This document shows, piece after piece, positions 33,875 to 43,360 of a stretch of 64,000 bases of DNA. A model generated the notes under the pieces. It searched no databases. It was not told the DNA's origin and worked only from the letters and a program-made list of their open reading frames with translations. Positions within the stretch are counted from its first letter, which is position 1, and every line of letters begins with the position of its first letter. The stretch is from assembly GCA_947503575.1 (NCBI GenBank), contig CANNDZ010000002.1:620001-684000 (forward strand), in the 5' to 3' direction. The DNA is from an uncultured Kordiimonas sp. Its GTDB lineage: Bacteria; Pseudomonadota; Alphaproteobacteria; Sphingomonadales; Kordiimonadaceae. The translations under genes and the position numbers were made by a program.

Positions 33875-35812
33875 CTATCGTCTTGTGCCGATGTGGCGCT
33901 CCAGAAACCGTAGTGAGGCATCATAATAGGTGCGCCGGTCCTGCGGGCGACGAAGCTGATGTTCGGACCCTTTCAACACAATGAATTCATAGTCTTTCCG
34001 CAGGGCGCGCAGGGCTTTGACCATTTCTACCCCTTGCTGAAACGGCACGTTAGAGTCCCGCGTGGCATGCAGCATAAGAAGGGGCAACCGCACCAAATCA
34101 GCACGGTTCAATGGGGAGCGCCGCTCCAGCGTGCGAAACGACAGCTTTCCCTTGATGCGCGGAATGCTCAGTAAATTAAACCGGCGGGTTTCCAGATATT
34201 TGACCAGATGGGCAACGGAGGTAACGCCGTTCAGGCTGATGGCGCACTCAAAGATATCGTCGTCTTTGATGGCGGACAACAGGGCGGCGTACCCGCCGTA
34301 CGACCCGCCCATAATACACATTTGGCCCTGTTGCGCGTATCCGGCATCCAGCATCCACTCAGCGGCGGTGCGCACATCATCCTGCATGTCCGTGCCCCAG
34401 CGCGCATACCCGGCCCGCCGCCATTTTTCACCGAACCCGCTGGATCCGCGAAAATTGGGTTGCAATACCGTGTAGCCATTGCCGGTCAGCCAACTGACCG
34501 TTGGGCTATAGCTGTTGGACACCCGGCGCACCGGCCCGCCGTGTACCAGCACCACCGCCTTGCCCGTGCCGCCGCCCTCGGGTTCGGACAAAAGCGCATG
34601 CATCGGCCCCAAACCTTTGGTGCGCTTGCCTTTCAGCATAATCCGAATGCCGCGCTTTTGTGGCTTGGGCAAGCTGTCCGCGACCGGGTCGGGGGCGATT
34701 TCCATAAACGGGCCGGACCCAGCTTCTTTCAAAAAATACCGATTGGGCCGCCAATTGTGACGCACTCGAAACAAGGCAACGCGGCCATCCCGGCTGCGGG
34801 ACACCAGCTCCGCACGCTCAACACCCAGGGATTTGGCTGCCGCCTTCAGCTCGCCTTCAAATGCGGGTTGCCAGATCAATTGTTCTGGCCCGTCTTCGAC
34901 ATAAGTCGCGCCGACCACCGCATTGGTGACCGGGTCGACAATGGCCGCGTCAATATCGAACCCCTCTTGAGAAGCAAGCTGGCGCAGGAAAGCACCCGAC
35001 CGGGCATCCATGCGCCACAGCGACCGGGTGTTGCCTTCGTGCCCGCTGATAACAGCCGCAGTGGCACCGCCCGGCTCCAGCGCAACAACCGATAGCGGCG
35101 CATCGCGGAAATAATCATTGTCAGTGATTTGTTTCCATCCATCGGCGCGGCGCGCAAACATAAGCTGGCGGCGGCCCTGGTAGCCTTCACCCATCATCAC
35201 CTCACCGGATGGGCTGGCCCACCAGCGGATGATCGGTCGCCAGGCACCCATGATTTTTTCCGATGTGCCGGTGATGGCGTTTACCCGGTAAACCGCAGGA
35301 TACCCGGGCACTGCAGGGTCTTCCCATTGCAGTAAAATGTTACGCGGATCATCCGGCAACGCGCTGAGGAGAACCGGGGGCAGTTCAAAAGGGCGTGGGC
35401 CTTCGTTTTCAATGAGCGGGCGCAAGCGACCAATATGCGCGTCATAGAGAACAAGGCCGTATTCCCGAAGCGACAACAACAATCGCCCCTCGCCGATCCA
35501 GGCCATCCAGTTAACGTCAGGGCGCGCATAGGGCAGGAAATCCGCGGTTTCCAGCGGTTCAGACGCTCGCCAAACAGCGACGCGGGCATCAGCAGTGGGG
35601 TCAGACCCGGCATTAACATCACGGGCGATTGCCGCAAGATAATGACCGTAGGATGACAGGGTGACCGCCGCCACTTTTGGCGGGCGTGTCAGCTGATCCA
35701 GGAGTGTAGTTTCGGGCGCTATCCCGCTGTCAGCAGGCGCTTGCGCATGGGTGACACACCCCGCGCCCACGGCAAAAAACACAAAACACAAAAAGCGCCG
35801 AATCCGAACCAT
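33875..35812 (-). CDS. S9 family serine peptidase (prolyl oligopeptidase-type)
   Basis: The 645-residue protein has a signal peptide (FLCFVFFAVGAGCVTHAQA). A beta-propeller-like N-terminal half is followed by an alpha/beta hydrolase domain. The nucleophile is Ser504 in CIMGGSYGGYAALL, preceded by NFRGSSGFGEKWRRAGYARWGTDMQDD. The acid is in MLHATRDSNVPFQQG and the His in LKGSEHQLRRPQD. The cysteine of GCV in the leader could make it a lipoprotein. It likely trims peptides in the periplasm, feeding the POT carrier gene 170 bp downstream. Confidence 0.9.
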   Translation of the reverse strand: MVRIRRFLCFVFFAVGAGCVTHAQAPADSGIAPETTLLDQLTRPPKVAAVTLSSYGHYLAAIARDVNAGSDPTADARVAVWRASEPLETADFLPYARPDVNWMAWIGEGRLLLSLREYGLVLYDAHIGRLRPLIENEGPRPFELPPVLLSALPDDPRNILLQWEDPAVPGYPAVYRVNAITGTSEKIMGAWRPIIRWWASPSGEVMMGEGYQGRRQLMFARRADGWKQITDNDYFRDAPLSVVALEPGGATAAVISGHEGNTRSLWRMDARSGAFLRQLASQEGFDIDAAIVDPVTNAVVGATYVEDGPEQLIWQPAFEGELKAAAKSLGVERAELVSRSRDGRVALFRVRHNWRPNRYFLKEAGSGPFMEIAPDPVADSLPKPQKRGIRIMLKGKRTKGLGPMHALLSEPEGGGTGKAVVLVHGGPVRRVSNSYSPTVSWLTGNGYTVLQPNFRGSSGFGEKWRRAGYARWGTDMQDDVRTAAEWMLDAGYAQQGQMCIMGGSYGGYAALLSAIKDDDIFECAISLNGVTSVAHLVKYLETRRFNLLSIPRIKGKLSFRTLERRSPLNRADLVRLPLLMLHATRDSNVPFQQGVEMVKALRALRKDYEFIVLKGSEHQLRRPQDRRTYYDASLRFLERHIGTRR

Positions 35813-35958
35813 AGCGGCAAGATATCACGCCAGTTTGCGCGCTGAAAAGCCTTTCCCGGTCAAAAAAATCGTGAAAACAGCGTGATACCCCCCTGAAAAA
35901 GGCATAAAACCTGTCAAAAACTTACGAGAAAGGTGCAAAAACTTGTCGAACCACCGCT

Positions 35959-35986
35959 TTGCACCAATTTCATGATAAGCTAAAAT
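35959..35986 (+). promoter_or_regulatory. Candidate promoter of the desaturase gene
   Basis: TTGCAC at 35959-35964 and TAAAAT at 35981-35986 are spaced by 16 bp. The -10 box ends 30 bp before the desaturase ATG, and a TGAGGA ribosome site lies between. This is a motif-only call. Confidence 0.4.
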
Positions 35987-36016
35987 GACGCAATTTTTGA
36001 TGACCTGAGGAACCCC

Positions 36017-36940
36017 ATGTCCACCCAGTGGAACACCATAAAACCATCCGATATTCTGACCAGCGAAGAACAACACCGTCTGCGTCAGCGATCCGACCTG
36101 ATGGGATGGTGGATGCTGGTGCATTGCTGGGGTGTTATTTTTGGGGCTATGGCGCTATTTGCATTTTTCCCCAATGTGCTGACCTTTCTGATGGGCATCA
36201 CCATCATCGGTAGCCGCCAATTGGGTCTGGCAATTATCCAGCATGAAGCAAGCCACGGCATGCTGTTTCGCACCCGCAAACTCAATGAAGTTTTGGGTCA
36301 ATGGATTGCTGCGTCACCAATGCTGATCGCCATGAAAAATTACCGCATCCGCCACATGGCGCACCACCGGTTTACCCGCACCGAAAAAGACCCGGAAAAT
36401 TATCTTTACACCCCGTTCCCGGTCAGCAAGCACAGCATGGCCCGCAAAATATTGCGGGACTTTACGGGCGTTTCGTTTGTGCGCACCCAAGCCGGTATTT
36501 TCGCCTTCTTGTGGGGCAAGCCAGAAGGCCGCTGGGCGCGCCTTAAGGATTTTTACGGCGTAACGGTTTGTTTTTACACGGTCTTTATTGCAGCCTTTGC
36601 GCTGATGGGCCGCATGGACCTGTTCCTGCTGATGTGGGTGCTGCCGATGATAACCACTCAGCAGTTTTTCCTGCGCATCCGCAACATCGCAGAGCACGCC
36701 ACCGTGCCGGACCTTGAAAACCCCTTAAAAAACAGCCGCACCACTTTAGCGAATGCGTTTGAACGCATGACCTTTGCGCCTTACTGGGTAAACTTTCACA
36801 TTGAACACCATATGGTGCCATTTGTGCCCTGCTGGCGGCTGCCCGAAGTGCATAAAATCATGCTCTCCAAAGGCTTTGGCCGGGATATGGAAATCGCCCA
36901 TGGCTATCGCGCCATTATCAAAATGAACGCCGCCGCCTAA
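36017..36940 (+). CDS. Membrane fatty acid desaturase
   Basis: The 307-residue membrane protein has three histidine boxes that bind the di-iron centre: His76-EAS-His80, His113-MA-His116-His117 and His261-IE-His264-His265. Hydrophobic helices flank them. This layout is that of the acyl-lipid/sphingolipid or beta-carotene-type desaturase and hydroxylase family. The substrate is probably membrane lipid acyl chains, but this cannot be settled from sequence. The gene is alone on its strand between two minus-strand genes. Confidence 0.9.
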   Translation: MSTQWNTIKPSDILTSEEQHRLRQRSDLMGWWMLVHCWGVIFGAMALFAFFPNVLTFLMGITIIGSRQLGLAIIQHEASHGMLFRTRKLNEVLGQWIAASPMLIAMKNYRIRHMAHHRFTRTEKDPENYLYTPFPVSKHSMARKILRDFTGVSFVRTQAGIFAFLWGKPEGRWARLKDFYGVTVCFYTVFIAAFALMGRMDLFLLMWVLPMITTQQFFLRIRNIAEHATVPDLENPLKNSRTTLANAFERMTFAPYWVNFHIEHHMVPFVPCWRLPEVHKIMLSKGFGRDMEIAHGYRAIIKMNAAA

Positions 36941-36977
36941 GCTTGCGGCAGCGTTCTGTGCGGCATCCCCCTAACCG

Positions 36978-39440
36978 TTATTCGTGTTTCAAAATCACCG
37001 CCGGGTTGGTGTTGGAGGCCCGGTACGCATGATACACAATCGTCACCGCCGCAATACCGAAGGCCAGCACACTTGCCATTACAAAGGGCACAGGCGTCAA
37101 ATCAATGCGGTAAGCAAAGCCTGACAGCCAGTCCTGCGTTATCAGCCAGGCGGTTGGCCATGCAATCAGGTTGGCGACCAGCACCGGTTTTGAAAACTGC
37201 CACACCATCAAGCGCACAACGGCAAACGTGCTCGCACCCATCAATTTGCGGATGCCAATTTCCTTGGACCGGCGCTGCGCCGTATAAGCCGCCTGGCTAA
37301 ACAACCCGATAGACGAAACAAACACAGCAAACATGGCAAACACGCCAAATATTTCGCCGCGCTGGCGGTCCGCAGCGTAATACTGACCAAAGTTTTCCTC
37401 ATAGGACGTCATGCTGATCGGGAACGCCGGCACATGGCGCCGCCATACCATTTCAATGGCGCGTCTGGTTTCTTCTGCCCGCTCACCGGCCACCTTGATA
37501 CTCAGCGTATTTGGCGCTTGGTCAGGGATATTGAACTGCAAGGGCTCCATGGTATCGCGCAGACTGCGCATATGCATGTCTTCCACCACACCAATGATCG
37601 TTAGTCGCTTTTTCACCCCCACTTCGGTGAAGGAAAAGCTTTTGCCAATGGCGTCCTCGGGGCTTGTATAACCAAGATAACTGGCCCCAAACCGGTTCAG
37701 GATAATCGGAACTTCCGTAACACCAGACCCGTCGCCCGCTTCGTGGGTTTTATCAAGCGCCCGGTTGCGGTCAAACATGCGCCCGGCAATCAGGGTTGCA
37801 TTGATAAAATCAAGCGATTCGTAATCCACCGGCACATCTTCAAGGTTGTAGGTAGTGCGGGACGGGTCGCCGTCCTTTTGGAAACTAAAGCCCCAACGCC
37901 CACCCAACGGCAGCGGTCGATTTGAAAAGGCGACGTCTGTCACACCCGGCAACCGCGCAATTTCCTCGCGCAGAGTTTCGGCCACCGGCTCAACATCTCT
38001 GTAGCTCATGTAATTCAATTGCAGCCGGTTTTCGATTTCAAATCCAAGGTCTTTGTCCCGCGCGTAATCGGTTTGGGTTTTCACCACAAACGTCACAATC
38101 ATCAGGCCGATCGAAATGGCAAACTGCAACATCACCAACCCGGACCGCAGCCTGCCGCCCTGAAGGGTGGCGGCACCGCTGGAATGCAGCACCCGTGCAG
38201 GGCGCACCTGTGTGATATGAAAGGCCGGATGCAAGCCTGCACCCAACCCCACAACAACCAACAGCCCCGCCACCATCAGAGCGGCAACAGGGTCATTCGC
38301 CAAATTCAGCGCCAGAATTTTGGAAATAAAGTCGCTAAACCACGGTAAGGTTACTTCCACCAATGCCAGCGCCAGCAACAGCGCCAAGCCAACTGCAAGG
38401 CCGGTTTCCAGCAAAAACTGGGCAATAAGCTGATTGCGCTGTGCCCCGACAACTTTGCGCAACGCAATTTCCCGGGTGCGCAAACTGGCCCGCGCCGTCG
38501 ACAGGTTTACAAAATTGACGCAGGCAATGAAAATAATCAGGCCCGCAATAATGCCAAAGCTGACCACCAGCCGCATATCGCCGCCTTGCTTCATTTGGAA
38601 CCGAACTGTCGATTTCAGATGAATGTCGCTGACCGGCATCAATCGCATTTTCAGCCGTTCGCTCAAAGGTTCAACAATACCAGGGGTCTCTTCGGCAACT
38701 ACATTACGGTCCAGAAATGCGGGGATGTCGCGCTCGATTTGGGCGGCGGTGCTACTGGGTGACAGCTTCATATAGGTGTACACATTGTGGGACTGCCAAT
38801 ATGTCGCGATCCAGGGCTGGTCCACATACCGCGATGGGTCAAACAGGGCGATAAAATCAAAGTCCAGATGCGTATTTTCGGGCAGGTCTTCCAGCACCCC
38901 GACAACACGGAAGGAATAGTCTTCGTCATCCGGGTCCAGAATTTGGCCCACCGGGTCACTGTCGCCAAAATATTTGGTCGCCATGGCTTGCGTTAGCAGT
39001 ATGGACGTATTGTCATCAAACACGGCTTCCCGGTTGCCAGACACCAGCGGCACATCAAAAATCTCAAAAAAGCCCGGGTCCACATAACTGACGGTATCAA
39101 TGAAGGCTTCATTGTCGCGTTTGAACAAATGCCCGGTGTTATAAAGCCGACTGATCGCACGAATGTCGCTTGAAAAGTCATTGGCCAGCGGGTCTCTCAT
39201 TCGGCCAGGGGATACAGCTGTATGCTCGGTCGACCCATCCTGGTTGAACAAAGAGCCTTCAAGCCGGTACAGGTTTGGCGTTTCCGGTCCCCAATCGTCG
39301 TACGAAAGTTCATCCCGGATAAAAAGCAGGATCAAAATCGCTGCCGTTAGGGCAACTGCCAGACCCAAAATATTGATGATGCCAAACTGCCTGTCCCGCC
39401 GCAGGGATCGCAGGGCTGATTTCATATAGTGGCCAAACAT
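36978..39440 (-). CDS. MacB/FtsX-type ABC transporter permease
   Basis: About 820 residues. A first TM (GIINILGLAVALTAAILILLFIRDE) is followed by a MacB-type periplasmic domain, then the permease core (RTREIALRKVVGAQRNQLIAQFLLETGLA). A second periplasmic domain and a closing FtsX domain follow, with RRSKEIGIRKLMGASTFAVVRLM. The duplicated architecture matches large YbjZ/MacB-like permeases that move or extract lipids, lipoproteins or peptides by mechanotransmission. No ATPase gene is adjacent, so it is an orphan permease here. The ATG at 39440 has AGAGGA upstream; an in-frame ATG 33 bases earlier has poorer support. Confidence 0.88.
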   Translation of the reverse strand: MFGHYMKSALRSLRRDRQFGIINILGLAVALTAAILILLFIRDELSYDDWGPETPNLYRLEGSLFNQDGSTEHTAVSPGRMRDPLANDFSSDIRAISRLYNTGHLFKRDNEAFIDTVSYVDPGFFEIFDVPLVSGNREAVFDDNTSILLTQAMATKYFGDSDPVGQILDPDDEDYSFRVVGVLEDLPENTHLDFDFIALFDPSRYVDQPWIATYWQSHNVYTYMKLSPSSTAAQIERDIPAFLDRNVVAEETPGIVEPLSERLKMRLMPVSDIHLKSTVRFQMKQGGDMRLVVSFGIIAGLIIFIACVNFVNLSTARASLRTREIALRKVVGAQRNQLIAQFLLETGLAVGLALLLALALVEVTLPWFSDFISKILALNLANDPVAALMVAGLLVVVGLGAGLHPAFHITQVRPARVLHSSGAATLQGGRLRSGLVMLQFAISIGLMIVTFVVKTQTDYARDKDLGFEIENRLQLNYMSYRDVEPVAETLREEIARLPGVTDVAFSNRPLPLGGRWGFSFQKDGDPSRTTYNLEDVPVDYESLDFINATLIAGRMFDRNRALDKTHEAGDGSGVTEVPIILNRFGASYLGYTSPEDAIGKSFSFTEVGVKKRLTIIGVVEDMHMRSLRDTMEPLQFNIPDQAPNTLSIKVAGERAEETRRAIEMVWRRHVPAFPISMTSYEENFGQYYAADRQRGEIFGVFAMFAVFVSSIGLFSQAAYTAQRRSKEIGIRKLMGASTFAVVRLMVWQFSKPVLVANLIAWPTAWLITQDWLSGFAYRIDLTPVPFVMASVLAFGIAAVTIVYHAYRASNTNPAVILKHE

Positions 39441-39680
39441 GTGTATTCCTCTGGTTGCTGTCGTCCTATGCATGCAGCAGAAAGCATGCCAACCGGGTGG
39501 CCAGAAAACATATTGAAAAACAGCATGTTATGGTATTGGGATTTTCGTTTGGGGCCAGATTGTTCGTTTCCGAACACATGCATGTTCACAAACGGACACC
39601 TGCAACAGCTTACTGGGCATTGTCAGGATGGGTGGCGGCCCATATGCTGCCACTTTGGTGATATCAGGGGAGAGTTTGAC

Positions 39681-40922
39681 GTGAGCAGAGGAAAAATTGC
39701 AGGTCTTGCGGTATTGCTGCTGGCGGCGGCCGGTGGCTTTTGGGGGTACAGCTATTACCAAAAGATCAAACCATTTCAGGAATTTTCAAACCCTGAGCTG
39801 GTGACACAAAATTTTCGGTCCGCTGCCGAAACATTCCCGACCTATACGCTGAAGGCCCCGCCTGAAACGCTGGCGTTTGCCCGCCGGGATGACATTACCC
39901 TGCCAGAAACCTATGGGTACAAAGGCGAAACCCGGCAACTCGCCGATTTGCTGAACCGCACCTACACCACCGGGTTTTTGGTGGCGGTGGATGACACCAT
40001 CATCAGCGAACAATATTTCCAGAGCGAACAACCGAACGACCGGCACATTATGTTTTCTGTGTCCAAATCTGTTGTGTCCGCCGCCCTGGGCATTGCGCTA
40101 TCAGAAGGCCTTTTGGACAGCATCGAGGACCCGATAACCAAATACCTGCCGGAATTGAATGGCTCCGGCTATGACGGCGTGCGCATCAAGGACATTTTGC
40201 AAATGTCGTCGGGCGTGTATTTCGATGAAGACTATAACGACCCGCTGTCTGACGTGAACCAGATGGGGCTGACAATCGCGACAGGGGGATCGCTCAACAG
40301 TTTTGCCACCGGGCTGGAGCGCAAGTGGGAACCGGGCACCTACAACAATTATGTCAGCGTCGATACGCATGTGCTGGGTATGCTGATCACCAAACAAGCA
40401 GGCCGCACGCTGTCCGAATATGTGGAAGAAAAAATCTGGCAGCCTATGGGCGCAGAATTTGACGGCAAATGGCTAACCGATGGTGTGGGCATGGAAATGG
40501 CCATGGGTGGCTTTAACATGGCTTTGCGCGACATGGCGCGCGTGGGCCGCCTGTATCTGAACCGGGGGGAGTTGAACGGCAAACGCATTGTGCCCGCAGA
40601 ATGGGTAACCGCGTCCATCACGCCCGACGCGCCGCACCTGATGCCGGGCAGTGAAAATTCATCTAACCCTTATGGGTATGGGTATCAGTGGTGGATACCG
40701 GAAAACCCGCACGGGGATTTTTACGCTGCCGGGATTTATTATCAGTATATCTATATCGACCCGACGACAGGCGTGATTGTTGCCAAAACCAGCGCGGACC
40801 GCAAGTTTACCGACCCCAACGAGCCGCGCAAAAAAGGCGAGCAAGTTGCGGCGTTTCAAGCCATTTCAGCCCATGTGGCCGAGCAAATGAAAGCCAAAGA
40901 GTTGGCGGTTGAGGTGGAGTAG
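39681..40922 (+). CDS. Serine hydrolase, class C beta-lactamase family (parent of the repeated 3' end)
   Basis: The 413-residue protein starts at GTG 39681 (AGGGGAGA upstream). An N-terminal membrane anchor or signal (IAGLAVLLLAAAGGFWGYSYY) is followed by a beta-lactamase domain with Ser126-Val-Ser-Lys129 in HIMFSVSKSVVSAALGIAL. YNNYVSVDTHVLGMLI holds the Tyr motif, and FYAAGIYYQYIYIDPTTGVIVAK closes the domain. The last 32 codons (40824-40922) end HVAEQMKAKELAVEVE. That C-terminal segment recurs twice downstream at 42295-42348 and 43418-43516. A 12-bp palindrome, GTGCCTAGGCAC, lies at 40926-40937. The substrate is unknown. Confidence 0.88.
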   Translation: MSRGKIAGLAVLLLAAAGGFWGYSYYQKIKPFQEFSNPELVTQNFRSAAETFPTYTLKAPPETLAFARRDDITLPETYGYKGETRQLADLLNRTYTTGFLVAVDDTIISEQYFQSEQPNDRHIMFSVSKSVVSAALGIALSEGLLDSIEDPITKYLPELNGSGYDGVRIKDILQMSSGVYFDEDYNDPLSDVNQMGLTIATGGSLNSFATGLERKWEPGTYNNYVSVDTHVLGMLITKQAGRTLSEYVEEKIWQPMGAEFDGKWLTDGVGMEMAMGGFNMALRDMARVGRLYLNRGELNGKRIVPAEWVTASITPDAPHLMPGSENSSNPYGYGYQWWIPENPHGDFYAAGIYYQYIYIDPTTGVIVAKTSADRKFTDPNEPRKKGEQVAAFQAISAHVAEQMKAKELAVEVE

Positions 40923-41150
40923 ACAGTGCCTAGGCACGAGACTGCAAAAAGTGCTTTATCGTTGCACAGGGTAATGATTCTACCATATTTAGAAAGGCTT
41001 ACTGATACTAGTAGTTCGACTTTATCCGAGGGCGGTTTTAATTTCTAATTGCAGTCAAAACTTGCTATGGCGATTAGAGAGAGTCGGCCATTATCACTCT
41101 TCTTTGGCCCATACAATATGTCTTATCTTTATCGCTATTGAGGCCTCTTA

Positions 41151-42110
41151 ATGTTGACTGATCATGAAATTAAGTTAGGGAGTAGAAGAACACCTTTCAG
41201 CATCTTTAGTCTTTTTTTCATAATAGCCGTTATTTTTTCGGTTCTACTATTCACTGTGTTTTTTCGCTCTGATGCAATCACAAACAATGCCCCCCCATCG
41301 ACAATGCTTTTCAGTAATACCGGCAGCAAATTGGACTTACTCTTTACCGAATTACTAGTCCGACAGGATAACTCCGCTCCTTTGACTGTTACTATTGCTC
41401 GGATTCAGGACAACTTGCAGAAGCATATCACGGCGACCTTAGAGCTTGAGAGAGCAGTTAATTCAAAGACTATTAATATATACCGAGAACAACTCACCAG
41501 TCTTTATCTAACCCTAGCAGTTTTGGATAGTTCTCTTGACCCAGGAGTTTTTCTTGAAATAGTTGAAAAGAATCAAGAAGCTAGGCAACGTGTCGAGACT
41601 GAGGTCCAAGAAATTATTGAGCAAAATCGGCCTAAGGTTTGGATTGGCAACCTCATTAGCCCTACTAACGCACTTGTCTTACTACAATTTATCGCGACCA
41701 CTTTTCTTGGGGTAATGGTTTGGCGCCATACTTGGCGCGTTAATAAACTGGACCGGCTCACCAATGCTAATCAGCAGTATCAAGCACTCAATTTAACCAT
41801 GATTGATAACCCGGATTTGGCAAAAAAGGTTTTGAGACTAAAGTACGGTGTTGATGTACCTGACAATAATACAGCGTTAAGGTGCTTTGAATTTTTGTAT
41901 GTCACAAATATAATGGAAGATATTTTTGTGGCTACTCGGGATCGCTTGTTCGAGACAAGCCAAGCATCAGCGGCATTTAAAGCCTATTTCCAGCGCCCAT
42001 ACTTTAATGACAACCCACTTATTGGTTCTTTAGTTGCAGGTAACGCTGGATACGACCCGGATTTCGTCAAATACTTGGCGAAAGAGCTAAAAAAACAAGA
42101 CTTAATTTGA
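41151..42110 (+). CDS. Hypothetical two-helix membrane protein, AT-rich
   Basis: No family was recognised in this 319-residue protein. It has an N-terminal helix (FSIFSLFFIIAVIFSVLLFTVFF) and a roughly 130-residue, mostly helical segment with many Glu/Gln (EIVEKNQEARQRVETEVQEI). A second helix is at about residue 180 (LISPTNALVLLQFIATTFLG), followed by a cytoplasmic helical domain of about 120 residues. Base composition and codon use are clearly AT-richer than the flanking genes, which suggests transfer. It lies between the serine hydrolase gene and the first in-frame copy of that gene's 3' end. A sensor or defence role is possible but unsupported. Confidence 0.65.
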   Translation: MLTDHEIKLGSRRTPFSIFSLFFIIAVIFSVLLFTVFFRSDAITNNAPPSTMLFSNTGSKLDLLFTELLVRQDNSAPLTVTIARIQDNLQKHITATLELERAVNSKTINIYREQLTSLYLTLAVLDSSLDPGVFLEIVEKNQEARQRVETEVQEIIEQNRPKVWIGNLISPTNALVLLQFIATTFLGVMVWRHTWRVNKLDRLTNANQQYQALNLTMIDNPDLAKKVLRLKYGVDVPDNNTALRCFEFLYVTNIMEDIFVATRDRLFETSQASAAFKAYFQRPYFNDNPLIGSLVAGNAGYDPDFVKYLAKELKKQDLI

Positions 42111-42489
42111 GGTTATGAGTTTCCTTAACCTGAGCCAATCAAAGACAACCAACATTTCAATATTAACCAAAGGGTGTAACATCATTCGATATTGTGAATT
42201 GATTGCTCTCTCGGAGATTACGCATTTGTTTCGGAATTGGCACAGACGACTGCAAAGCATCGGCGCAATGCATCCTGCAATTATCGCTACCACCTCCCAT
42301 GTGGCAGCACAGATGAAGGCCAAGGAGTTGGCGGTTGAAGTGGAGTAGGCATCAACGGCTCAGAACACTGGCAAACCCTCTTTACATCTATAGTTTATGC
42401 GTATGGTTTAGCGCGTATCCTTCCGCCTAGACAAAGATCATATCCGCTGATTAGATACCGCTGGTTTAGGGATCGTTACGGGGGATATC
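42111..42489 (+). other. 379-bp region holding an in-frame copy of the serine hydrolase 3' end
   Basis: Apart from the small frame at 42268-42348 no gene is seen. ACTGCAAAGC at 42249-42258 is identical to the start of the 43361-43416 repeat, suggesting a shared promoter remnant just before the copied tail. The rest is AT-rich and featureless. Confidence 0.6.
42268..42348 (+). pseudogene. Serine hydrolase 3'-end remnant or 26-residue microprotein
   Basis: ATG 42268 to TAG 42348 encodes 26 residues ending HVAAQMKAKELAVEVE. Over 54 bp (42295-42348) it matches the end of the gene at 39681-40922 at 46 of 54 positions. Most changes are synonymous and the tag ends at the same stop codon. It may be an internally deleted paralogue or an expressed small protein; nothing in the sequence decides between them. 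Confidence 0.7.
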
Positions 42490-43320
42490 ATGGTAAAATA
42501 CTGGTTAGTGGCGTGCCTTTCGCTTGGGGTGATGGGCTTTGCTGAAAGCAGACAACCAACCACCGCGCAGGGCGATGCCCGGCCTGAAATTATGGTTTTG
42601 GGCACGCATCATTTCACGGGCGGCGGGTATGATTACGTAAACCCCGAAGTTGACGACTATCTGTCGCCGCGAAGACAAAAAGAGATCATCGATGTGGTGG
42701 AGCGATTGGCCGCATTCAAGCCAACCAAAATCGCCCTTGAAGTAATGCCCGCCAATGAAGAAGCGCTAAACAGAGCCTACGACGAATACCGGCAGGGTAG
42801 CCGCGAGCTTGGAGTAAGCGAGCGCCAGCAAATCGGTATGCGGCTGGCAGCAAAGTTGGATCACTCAAAACTGTATGCAATTGATTTCAAGAACGGCGGC
42901 ATGGATATTGGCGGGCTGTTTGAGCTGGGCCAACAAACCGGCCAAACCGACATTCTGGACTATTTGAACGGCCTTCAACAGCAAATGTCCGAGCAGGACG
43001 CCAGGCTGAACGCACCCGATGTTACCCTGCGCGAAAGGTTGCTGCGCGAAAACGGCGACGAAGTACGCGACGCACATAATGTGTATCTGACTTTGGCGCA
43101 GATAGGTGACAAGTCCAACCAGTTAGGCGCACAGGAGATGGGCAACTGGTGGGCCAGAAACATGCATATTTTTGCGAACATCAGCCATATTGCTGAGCCG
43201 GGGGACCGCATCCTTGTTATTTATGGGTCCGGTCATAAGTTCCTGCTGGATCAGTTTATCCGCGACTCTCATGAATTCAAACTTGCAGACCCAAGGGCCG
43301 TGTTGAAAGAAACAGACTGA
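42490..43320 (+). CDS. Secreted DUF5694 domain protein
   Basis: The 276-residue protein has a signal peptide (MVKYWLVACLSLGVMGFAES). A TraB/PrgY-like DUF5694 core follows: EIMVLGTHHFTGGGYDYVN, then YLSPRRQKEIIDVVERLAAF, then KPTKIALEVMPANEEALNRAY. A late block reads RILVIYGSGHKFLLDQFI. The conserved GTxHF, the Glu of LEV and the GSGH block resemble the catalytic pattern of the EreA/TraB hydrolase-like superfamily, but the function is not known. It lies between the two copies of the serine hydrolase tail. Confidence 0.78.
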   Translation: MVKYWLVACLSLGVMGFAESRQPTTAQGDARPEIMVLGTHHFTGGGYDYVNPEVDDYLSPRRQKEIIDVVERLAAFKPTKIALEVMPANEEALNRAYDEYRQGSRELGVSERQQIGMRLAAKLDHSKLYAIDFKNGGMDIGGLFELGQQTGQTDILDYLNGLQQQMSEQDARLNAPDVTLRERLLRENGDEVRDAHNVYLTLAQIGDKSNQLGAQEMGNWWARNMHIFANISHIAEPGDRILVIYGSGHKFLLDQFIRDSHEFKLADPRAVLKETD

Positions 43321-43360
43321 CCGGTCATGACGCCCATATACCTGCGTCCGGGAAAGTGAA

